The position numbers and the translations under genes are program-made. DNA of 5,656 nt, from assembly GCA_900549755.1 (NCBI GenBank), contig URPQ01000090.1, forward strand, positions 1-5,656. Direction: 5' to 3'. The stretch comes from an uncultured Oscillospiraceae bacterium (GTDB taxonomy: Bacteria > Bacillota > Clostridia > Oscillospirales > Acutalibacteraceae). The notes under the pieces were generated by a model. That model was not told where the DNA came from, ran no database searches, and saw only the letters and a program-made list of their open reading frames with translations. This document shows positions 1 to 5,130 of the stretch, in pieces (position 1 is the stretch's first letter; every line of letters starts with the position of its first letter).

Positions 1-91
1 AAATTCAAGCTATGAATTAAAGGAAAAGGACGGAATTACCGCCGTAGAGTCCGGAAAAAGCTACGCTGTCGCACATAAAATCTATTTTTAA
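1..91 (+). CDS. 3' end of an unidentified upstream gene (partial)
   Basis: One frame is open from the left edge (first whole codon at base 2) to a TAA at 89-91, giving 29 residues that end in ESGKSYAVAHKIYF. Of the other two forward frames, one stops at 13-15 and the other at 18-20, so this is the only frame that could be the tail of a gene. The residues are mixed polar and charged with no recognisable motif, and I cannot assign a family. The gap to nifJ is 112 bases and holds a promoter but no convincing terminator, so some read-through into nifJ is possible. The open stretch is short enough to occur by chance, so confidence is moderate. Confidence 0.45.
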   Translation, partial: NSSYELKEKDGITAVESGKSYAVAHKIYF

Positions 92-124
92 CAAACTTTT
101 CTTCCGAAATTAAATAATTTCCTG

Positions 125-153
125 TTTACACGGAAAGAAAAAAGTGTTATTAT
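125..153 (+). promoter_or_regulatory. Sigma-A-type promoter of nifJ
   Basis: A TTTACA -35 box (125-130) and a TATTAT -10 box (148-153) are separated by exactly 17 bases, each one mismatch from the TTGACA/TATAAT consensus. Transcription would start near 159-161, giving a leader of roughly 45 bases. Immediately upstream lies an A/T-rich dyad, GAAATTA-AA-TAATTTC (106-121), which could act as an UP-like element or a binding site. A strong, constitutive-looking promoter fits the high expression expected for this enzyme in a fermenting anaerobe. Confidence 0.75.
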
Positions 154-162
154 ATATATCGT

Positions 163-177
163 ATGAGAACATCTCAT
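163..177 (+). promoter_or_regulatory. Dyad ATGAGA-N3-TCTCAT at the start of the nifJ leader
   Basis: Two perfect 6-base half-sites (163-168 and 172-177) flank the 3-base centre ACA. The dyad begins about 10 bases after the -10 box, so it lies at the expected first bases of the transcript. A repressor bound here could block initiation; a 6-bp stem with a 3-base loop could also form in the RNA 5' end. It does not match the Rex consensus, and I do not recognise the cognate factor. Confidence 0.4.
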
Positions 178-203
178 TAAATTTATAACAGGAGGAATTT
201 TCA

Positions 204-3200
204 ATGGCCAGAAAATTCAAGACCATGGACGGAAATAACGCCGCGGCACATGTTGCCTATGCGTTTACCGAGGTAGCAGGTATCTACCCGATAACCCCGT
301 CCAGCCCTATGGCAGACTATGTTGATCAGTGGTCGGCACAGGGACTTAAAAACATATTCGGCACTACCGTAAACGTTGCCGAAATGCAGTCGGAGGCAGG
401 TGCCGCGGGTACGGTACACGGCTCTTTGGCAGCCGGTGCTTTAACCACCACGTTCACCGCTTCGCAGGGACTTTTACTTATGATCCCGAACATGTATAAA
501 ATAGCGGGCGAATTGCTCCCCTGCGTTTTCCACGTATCGGCTCGCTGCGTAGCAAGCCATGCGCTTAACATTTTCGGCGATCATTCGGACGTTTACGCAT
601 GTCGTCAGACCGGCTTTGCAATGCTTGCCGAAACAAACCCGCAGGAGGTTATGGACTTAGGTCCTGTTGCTCACTTAGCTTCTATTGAGGGCAGAGTTCC
701 GTTTATCAACTTCTTTGACGGTTTCAGAACCTCACACGAAATTCAGAAAATTCAGATCTGGGATTACGAAGATCTTAAGGAAATGTGCGATATGGATGCG
801 GTTGAGGCGTTCAGAAAGCGCGCTTTAAACCCCGAGCACCCCGTAATGCGTGGCTCTCACGAAAACGGAGATATTTTCTTCCAGCACCGCGAGGCTTGCA
901 ATAAGTATTACGACGCTATACCCGGTATCGTTGAGAAGTATATGGACAAGATCAACGAGAAGATCGGCACCGATTACAAGCTCTTTAACTACTACGGCGC
1001 ACCCGACGCCGAAAAGGTTATTGTGGCTATGGGCTCTATCTGCGACGTTGCGGAAGAGGTTATTGATTACTTAACCGCAAAGGGCGAAAAGGTAGGTCTT
1101 GTAAAGGTACGTCTTTACCGTCCCTTCAAAGCGGACAAGCTGGTTGCGGCTATTCCGTCCACCGTTAAGAAGATCGCAGTGCTTGACAGAACTAAGGAAC
1201 CCGGCGCTTTGGGCGAGCCGCTTTATCTTGATGTTGTTGCCGCTCTTGCAGAAGAGGGCAGACATATCGACGCTGTTGTAGGCGGCAGATACGGTCTCGG
1301 CTCTAAGGATACACCGCCTTCAAGCATTTTTGCTATTTACAAGGAGCTTGATAAGGCTGAGCCCAAGCACAACTTCACCATCGGTATTAACGATGATGTT
1401 ACCAACCTTTCACTCCCCGAGGAGGAAGCTCCGAACACCGCAGCAGAGGGCACTATTGAATGTAAGTTCTGGGGTCTCGGCGGCGACGGTACCGTTGGTG
1501 CCAACAAAGACTCTATTAAGATTATCGGCGACCATACCGATAAATACGTTCAGGCTTACTTCCAGTATGACTCGAAGAAGACCGGCGGTATTACCATTTC
1601 TCACCTGCGTTTCGGCGATAAGCCGATAAAGAGCCCATATTACATAAACAAGGCTGACTTTGTTGCCTGCCACAACCCGTCTTATGTAACAAAGGGCTAC
1701 AAGATGGTTAATGACGTTAAACCCGGCGGCGTATTCCTTATTAACTGCCAGTGGAATCTTGACGAGCTTAACCACCATATGCCGGCTGAAGCTAAGCGCT
1801 ATATCGCTAAGAATAACATTCAGCTTTACACCGTAAATGCTATTGACATTGCGGCTGAAATAGGTCTCGGCAAGCGTACCAACACCGTTTTGCAGTCTGC
1901 TTTCTTCTCGCTTTCAAAGGTTCTTCCCGAGGCTGAGGCTATCGGCTATATGAAGGAAAAAGCCCAGAAGTTTATGAAGAAGGGCAAAGAGATAGTTGAA
2001 ATGAACGAAAAGGCTATCGACGCAGGCGCTACCGCTTACGTTAAAATTGACGTTCCGGCTGACTGGGCTAATGCTGTGGACAACACCGCTCCCGTTAAGG
2101 AAGAGGGCCCTGCAAAGCTCGTTAAAATGGTTGACGATATAATGAAGCCCGTAGGCCTTATGAACGGCGATTCACTGCCTGTTTCTACATTTGTAGACTA
2201 TGCTGACGGTACGTTTGAGCAGGGCGCTTCCGCTTATGAGAAACGCGGCGTTGCGGTTATGGTTCCCGAGTGGAACCCCGATACCTGCGCTAAGTGCAAT
2301 AAGTGCGCGTTTGTTTGCCCGCACGCTACGATCCGTCCGTTTGTTCTGACCGATGAAGAAGTGGCTGCCGCACCCGATACCTTAAAGGTTGCACCCAAGC
2401 CGTTCCTTAAGACAGACTACAAGTACGCTTTGACCGTTTCTCCGCTCGATTGTATGGGCTGCGGAGTTTGTATAGGTGTATGTCCGACCAACTCTCTTAA
2501 AATGGTTCCGCAGGAATCGCAGCTTGAAGAGCAGAAGTCTTTCGATTACTGCGTAGCAAAGGTAACCGAGAAGAAGGACGTTGCAACCGACGCAAACGTT
2601 ATCACCTCTCAGTTCAAAAAGCCGCTACTTGAATTCTCAGGCTCCTGCGCCGGCTGCGCCGAGACTTCTTATGCACGTCTCGTAACTCAGCTTTTCGGCG
2701 ACAGAATGTATATTTCCAACGCTACCGGCTGCTCGTCCATTTGGGGCGGTCCTGCCGCTACCTCTCCGTACACCACAAACGCCGAGGGTCACGGTCCCGC
2801 ATGGGCTAACTCTCTGTTTGAGGATAACGCAGAGCACGGCTACGGTATGTACCTCGGTCAGAAAGCTATACGCGACCGTCTTATAGGCGAAGTTAAGCAG
2901 ATGACCGAATCGGATAAGGCAAGCGCAGAGCTTAAAGCCGCTGCGGAAGAATACCTTGCCACTCTTGATGACGGCGCTAAGAATTCCGACGCTTCAAAGG
3001 CGCTTGCCGCTGTTCTTGAAAAGGAAAATGCCGATTGCGCACTCTGCAAGGATGTTCTTAACCATAAGGAATACCTTTCCAAGAAGTCCGTTTGGATATT
3101 CGGCGGCGACGGTTGGGCTTATGATATCGGCTTCGGCGGTGTTGACCACGTTTTGGCACAGGGCAACAACGTAAACATTATGGTATTCGATACCGAGGTT

Positions 3201-3740
3201 TACTCCAACACAGGCGGTCAGGCTTCAAAGGCTTCCAACATCGGTCAGGTTGCACAGTTCGCGGCTGCCGGTAAGGCAATCGCCAAGAAGAGCCTTGCCG
3301 AAATCGCTATGTCCTACGGCTACATTTATGTAGCGCAGATAGCTATGGGCGCTGATATGAACCAGACCCTCAAGGCTCTTAAAGAGGCTGAGGCTTACAA
3401 CGGTCCGTCGCTCGTTATCGGTTACGCTCCGTGCGAAATGCACTCAATTAAGGGCGGAATGGTTAACTGCCAGAAGGAAATGAAGAAGGCTGTTGACTGC
3501 GGCTACTGGGATATGTTCCGTTACAACCCCGCGCTTAAGGCAGAGGGCAAGAATCCGTTCACTATCGACAGCAAGCCGGCTACCGCCGACTATAAGGACT
3601 TCATTATGGGCGAGGCGCGTTACTCCTCACTCACACGCTCCTTCCCCGAGCGCGCAGAGGTTCTGTTCGATAAGGCTGCCGAGACCGCAAAGGCGCGCAG
3701 AGCGCACCTTGAAAAGCTCTTAAAGCTTTACGGCGAATAA
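204..3740 (+). CDS. nifJ: Pyruvate:ferredoxin (flavodoxin) oxidoreductase
   Basis: This single-chain cytoplasmic enzyme oxidises pyruvate with CoA to acetyl-CoA and CO2 and passes the electrons to ferredoxin or flavodoxin; it is the main pyruvate-oxidising enzyme of fermentative anaerobes. At 1178 residues it has the usual length. Domains in order: I, 1-258, with YPITPSSP and the active-site residues T31, E64 and R114; II, to about 415, transketolase-C-like; III, to about 628; IV, with the EKR signature at 679-681; V, a two-[4Fe-4S] ferredoxin domain (C695/698/701/705 and C750/753/756/760); VI, the thiamine-diphosphate domain, with proximal-cluster cysteines C815, C818, C843 and C1077 and the Mg/ThDP motif G968-D969-G970 to T997, V999, N1002. 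The numbering matches the Desulfovibrio africanus enzyme to within a few residues, but that enzyme's roughly 50-residue C-terminal extension is absent. The start follows AGGAGG (190-195) by 8 bases. No defect was seen. It appears monocistronic, with its own promoter and a hairpin 20 bases after the stop. Confidence 0.98.
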   Translation: MARKFKTMDGNNAAAHVAYAFTEVAGIYPITPSSPMADYVDQWSAQGLKNIFGTTVNVAEMQSEAGAAGTVHGSLAAGALTTTFTASQGLLLMIPNMYKIAGELLPCVFHVSARCVASHALNIFGDHSDVYACRQTGFAMLAETNPQEVMDLGPVAHLASIEGRVPFINFFDGFRTSHEIQKIQIWDYEDLKEMCDMDAVEAFRKRALNPEHPVMRGSHENGDIFFQHREACNKYYDAIPGIVEKYMDKINEKIGTDYKLFNYYGAPDAEKVIVAMGSICDVAEEVIDYLTAKGEKVGLVKVRLYRPFKADKLVAAIPSTVKKIAVLDRTKEPGALGEPLYLDVVAALAEEGRHIDAVVGGRYGLGSKDTPPSSIFAIYKELDKAEPKHNFTIGINDDVTNLSLPEEEAPNTAAEGTIECKFWGLGGDGTVGANKDSIKIIGDHTDKYVQAYFQYDSKKTGGITISHLRFGDKPIKSPYYINKADFVACHNPSYVTKGYKMVNDVKPGGVFLINCQWNLDELNHHMPAEAKRYIAKNNIQLYTVNAIDIAAEIGLGKRTNTVLQSAFFSLSKVLPEAEAIGYMKEKAQKFMKKGKEIVEMNEKAIDAGATAYVKIDVPADWANAVDNTAPVKEEGPAKLVKMVDDIMKPVGLMNGDSLPVSTFVDYADGTFEQGASAYEKRGVAVMVPEWNPDTCAKCNKCAFVCPHATIRPFVLTDEEVAAAPDTLKVAPKPFLKTDYKYALTVSPLDCMGCGVCIGVCPTNSLKMVPQESQLEEQKSFDYCVAKVTEKKDVATDANVITSQFKKPLLEFSGSCAGCAETSYARLVTQLFGDRMYISNATGCSSIWGGPAATSPYTTNAEGHGPAWANSLFEDNAEHGYGMYLGQKAIRDRLIGEVKQMTESDKASAELKAAAEEYLATLDDGAKNSDASKALAAVLEKENADCALCKDVLNHKEYLSKKSVWIFGGDGWAYDIGFGGVDHVLAQGNNVNIMVFDTEVYSNTGGQASKASNIGQVAQFAAAGKAIAKKSLAEIAMSYGYIYVAQIAMGADMNQTLKALKEAEAYNGPSLVIGYAPCEMHSIKGGMVNCQKEMKKAVDCGYWDMFRYNPALKAEGKNPFTIDSKPATADYKDFIMGEARYSSLTRSFPERAEVLFDKAAETAKARRAHLEKLLKLYGE

Positions 3741-3759
3741 AAAATATTTATTTGAATAA

Positions 3760-3796
3760 CATTTACGCCCCGGTTTACAAAATTGGGGCGTAAATG
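3760..3796 (+). terminator. Long hairpin after nifJ, probable terminator lacking a U-tract
   Basis: CATTTACGCCCC (3760-3771) pairs perfectly with GGGGCGTAAATG (3785-3796). The stem can extend inward by two G-T and three A-T pairs to about 17 bp, leaving a 3-base loop. On the + strand it is followed by CTGTAATAATATAT, not a run of T, so it is a poor textbook intrinsic terminator. The flank on the other side (3741-3757) is A/T rich, so the minus strand has a weakly better tail. It may end or stabilise the nifJ transcript. Confidence 0.5.
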
Positions 3797-3824
3797 CTGT
3801 AATAATATATAATGAGGAGGAAAT

Positions 3825-4264
3825 ATGAATCGTTTGAAATACTCGTTGTCGCAAAAACAAATTGCTTTTTGCAGCATTGCGGTATTAACCGTTTTGCTTA
3901 TCCCTATGGTTATTATCGGTTTTTATGACCATCCGAGTTATGATGATTTTGGTTATGCGGCGCTTACCGTAAAAGCATACAGGGAACATTCTTCAATAAT
4001 TGCTTTGCTGTGATGTTCTGAATTTTTCAAAATACAGCACAATAACCCTGACCTGCATAATTCTTGCGCTGTGTACGCATCTTCCTGAATCTGCAGTAGA
4101 GGAATTCTATTGGTACAACGGAAGTATATTTTATACTTTTTTCTTTTCACTTATGTTACTTTTCTTTTCCTGTATTTATTAAGCAGCTTTTTATTAAAAA
4201 GGATAAAAAATGTGTAACGGCGCTTATAGCGGCGCCTTTACTTTCCGTAATAATTGCGGAAGGT
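3825..4264 (+). pseudogene. Decayed multi-pass membrane protein gene (DUF6056-like)
   Basis: An intact AGGAGG (3815-3820) and ATG open a reading frame of 62 codons that stops at 4011-4013. Its product has a hydrophobic segment at residues 13-34 followed by SYDDFGYA, an N-terminal pattern I associate with DUF6056-type membrane proteins. The coding signal then continues in the next frame from about 4015 to 4179 (SKYSTITLTCIILALC, then EEFYWYNGSIFYTFFF, typical of the same family). It returns to the first frame at 4176-4214 (LLSSFLLKRIKN) and moves to the third at about 4214-4264 (VTALIAAPLLSVII). Family members, as I recall them, have about 60 more residues between the first two segments and several hundred after the last. 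I therefore infer an internal deletion near 4010-4018, single-base shifts near 4177 and 4214, and loss of the 3' part. The family name is from memory; that the gene is broken is much more certain. The right boundary is approximate. Confidence 0.72.
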
Positions 4265-4295
4265 GTTTTTCCGCCGCACTTGTCAGCGGAAAAAC
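4265..4295. repeat. Perfect 10-base inverted repeat with 11-base loop
   Basis: GTTTTTCCGC (4265-4274) and GCGGAAAAAC (4286-4295) are exact reverse complements around an 11-base spacer. The element sits exactly where the membrane-protein coding signal fades, and its right arm is the poly-A run that forms the U-tract of the minus-strand terminator next to it. It could be a second, overlapping terminator or the edge of a lost element. Confidence 0.6.
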
Positions 4296-4318
4296 AAAAA
4301 AAGCGGCGTTACCGCCGC
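4290..4318 (-). terminator. Intrinsic terminator on the minus strand
   Basis: Read on the minus strand, GCGGCG (4318-4313), loop GTAA, and CGCCGC (4308-4303) form a GC-only 6-bp stem. It is followed directly by TTTTTTTGTTTTT (4302-4290), a classic rho-independent arrangement. On the + strand the stem is followed by A residues, so it would not work in that direction. No minus-strand gene is seen to the right within the window. It may end an unrecognised RNA, block antisense transcription from the mazF side, or be left over from a lost gene. Confidence 0.65.
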
Positions 4319-4349
4319 AAAAATAAATTCTTGGGTTTATCGACAGACT

Positions 4350-4377
4350 GAGCCGGCAGGAGGGATTCTGCCGGTTT
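4350..4377. repeat. GC-rich hairpin in the non-coding stretch before mazF
   Basis: CCGGCAG (4353-4359) and CTGCCGG (4368-4374) pair perfectly across an 8-base loop. Outer G-T, A-T and G-T pairs extend the stem to 10 bp (4350-4377). The + strand tail is GCTCTTTGTG, only weakly T-rich, so a terminator role is doubtful. The compact GC-rich palindrome in an A/T-rich gap looks like a dispersed extragenic repeat, but no second copy lies in this window. Confidence 0.45.
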
Positions 4378-4449
4378 GCTCTTTGTGTAACACTCCGCAT
4401 AAAAAAACATAAAATATTATCGGACAAATAAATTTTGTTTGATTAAATT

Positions 4450-4474
4450 CTGTAAATACAGGTAAAAATATAAT
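4450..4474 (+). promoter_or_regulatory. Putative mazF promoter with a dyad in the -35 region
   Basis: A perfect TATAAT (4469-4474) lies 57 bases before the mazF start, but no good -35 box is found at 16-18 bases' spacing (for example AAATTC at 4445-4450). Instead the -35 region holds the dyad CTGTA-AA-TACAG (4450-4461), followed by an A-rich spacer. A consensus -10 with a poor -35 and a palindrome in its place suggests a promoter that needs an activator or is controlled by a DNA-binding protein. The transcript would start near 4481. Confidence 0.5.
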
Positions 4475-4475
4475 C

Positions 4476-4501
4476 AGGTTAGGCTGACGAGAGCCAAACC
4501 T
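4476..4501 (+). promoter_or_regulatory. Stem-loop in the mazF 5' leader
   Basis: AGGTT-A-GGCT (4476-4485) pairs with AGCC-A-AACCT (4492-4501) around the 6-base loop GACGAG, with a single A-A mismatch in the middle. The stem lies at the predicted start of the mazF transcript, about 14 bases ahead of the ribosome binding site. No T-run follows, so it is not a terminator. It could protect the mRNA 5' end or bind a regulator; no known riboswitch class is recognised. Confidence 0.45.
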
Positions 4502-4531
4502 ACCAGTATTTAAGCGGAGTGTGAAATAAAA

Positions 4532-4876
4532 ATGAATATAAAGCGGGGAGAAATATACTATGCCGATTTAAGCCCTGTTGTAGGCTCTGAGCAAGGCGGC
4601 GTGCGCCCTGTACTTATAATACAGAACGATGTGGGGAATAAATACAGCCCTACGGTTATTGCAGCCGCTATAACCAGCCAGCGCGATAAAACCAATCTTC
4701 CTACGCACATTTCAGTAAATGCCGACGGCTGCGGTCTTGCGAAGGATTCAATAGTATTGTTGGAGCAGGTCAGAACCATAGACAAGCAGCGCTTGAAGGA
4801 AAAAATGGGTTGCCTTGATATGAGCTCAATGGGGCTTGTTGATAAGGCGCTTTCGGTAAGCTTCGGTCTTAATTGA
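4532..4876 (+). CDS. mazF: Type II toxin, MazF/PemK endoribonuclease (EndoA-like)
   Basis: MazF toxins are small cytoplasmic dimeric ribonucleases that cut single-stranded mRNA at short motifs and stop growth unless held by a MazE-type antitoxin. The 114 residues align end to end with B. subtilis EndoA/NdoA (116 residues): an N-terminal KRGEIYYADLSPVVGSEQGG, then RPVLIIQND, the NKYSPT strand, AAITSQ, LPTH, LLEQVRTIDKQRL. The catalytic R25 and T48 and the conserved E78-Q79 are present, so it should be active. Close EndoA homologues cut at UACAU; that specificity is inferred here. The ATG matches the family N terminus. GGAGTG (4516-4521) lies 10 bases upstream, a slightly long spacing. No MazE-like reading frame precedes or follows it: upstream are hairpins and a dead gene, downstream a strong terminator. 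Toxin and any antitoxin are therefore unlinked here, as in some other clostridial copies. Confidence 0.95.
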   Translation: MNIKRGEIYYADLSPVVGSEQGGVRPVLIIQNDVGNKYSPTVIAAAITSQRDKTNLPTHISVNADGCGLAKDSIVLLEQVRTIDKQRLKEKMGCLDMSSMGLVDKALSVSFGLN

Positions 4877-4905
4877 CAGCACAGTATTATTTCATATAAT
4901 TTAAT

Positions 4906-4955
4906 GCCCCGCCGCTATTGCAACCCGGATTGTAATGGCGGCGGGGCTGTTTTTT
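4906..4955 (+). terminator. Strong intrinsic terminator after mazF
   Basis: GCCCCGCCGC (4906-4915) pairs perfectly with GCGGCGGGGC (4938-4947). The stem extends inward by eight more pairs (two of them G-T) to about 18 bp with the loop CCCGGA. TGTTTTTT follows at 4948-4955. It lies 30 bases after the mazF stop and should separate mazF from the SPFH gene, making mazF a single-gene unit. Confidence 0.9.
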
Positions 4956-5012
4956 ATTAGTCTGAATGTGAAAATCGCCTAAAAACAGTCGCTTTTAGTA
5001 GAAATAAGCAAT

Positions 5013-5026
5013 AAAAATGCATTTTT
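5013..5026. repeat. 14-base perfect palindrome AAAAATGCATTTTT
   Basis: The palindrome is centred 31 bases upstream of the -35 box of the SPFH gene promoter. Its A/T-tract arms around TGCA would be intrinsically bent DNA and could be an UP-like element or a protein site. Palindromes of this kind also arise by chance in A/T-rich gaps. Confidence 0.35.
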
Positions 5027-5050
5027 GCCCGAATAATGTCGCAAATAACC

Positions 5051-5079
5051 GTGACAATTGCGAAAAACCAGTGTATAAT
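5051..5079 (+). promoter_or_regulatory. Sigma-A-type promoter of the SPFH gene with flanking dyad
   Basis: GTGACA (5051-5056) and a perfect TATAAT (5074-5079) are spaced by 17 bases. The start would fall near 5085-5087, leaving a leader of about 45 bases. The -35 box is bracketed by the inverted repeat TCGCAA (5039-5044) and TTGCGA (5058-5063), whose half-sites are 19 bases apart centre to centre, about two helical turns. That is a plausible operator for a dimeric regulator, of unknown identity. Confidence 0.7.
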
Positions 5080-5130
5080 GATAAACAGGTAATACTAAAT
5101 ATGTATTAAGACCGAAAGGAGCTTTTTATT

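Noticed and set aside
88..95. Rex-like half-site TTAACAAA upstream of nifJ
   Set aside because: The matching TTGTTAA half at the required spacing is absent; only one half-site is present, and it overlaps the upstream stop codon.
1410..1778. Minus-strand frame of 122 codons inside nifJ
   Set aside because: It lies entirely opposite conserved oxidoreductase sequence and has no start signal or domain.
4224..4427. Minus-strand frame of 67 codons across the hairpin region
   Set aside because: It has no ribosome binding site, runs through two hairpins and the minus-strand terminator, and shows no recognisable protein pattern.
4476..4501. Guanidine-II (mini-ykkC) riboswitch hairpin, because the loop contains ACGA
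   Set aside because: That class needs two hairpins with ACGR loops closed by a normal pair; only one is present, its loop is six bases with a G-G closure, and the downstream gene is a toxin.
4484..4526. Hammerhead ribozyme core (CTGACGA at 4484-4490, later GAAA at 4523-4526)
   Set aside because: The CUGANGA box matches, but its bases are part of the local stem-loop, and no stem II joins it to the GAAA, nor is there a proper cleavage-site stem.
4979..4998. Inverted repeat CTAAAA / TTTTAG
   Set aside because: Arms of only six A/T-rich bases with an 8-base loop are expected by chance in this composition.
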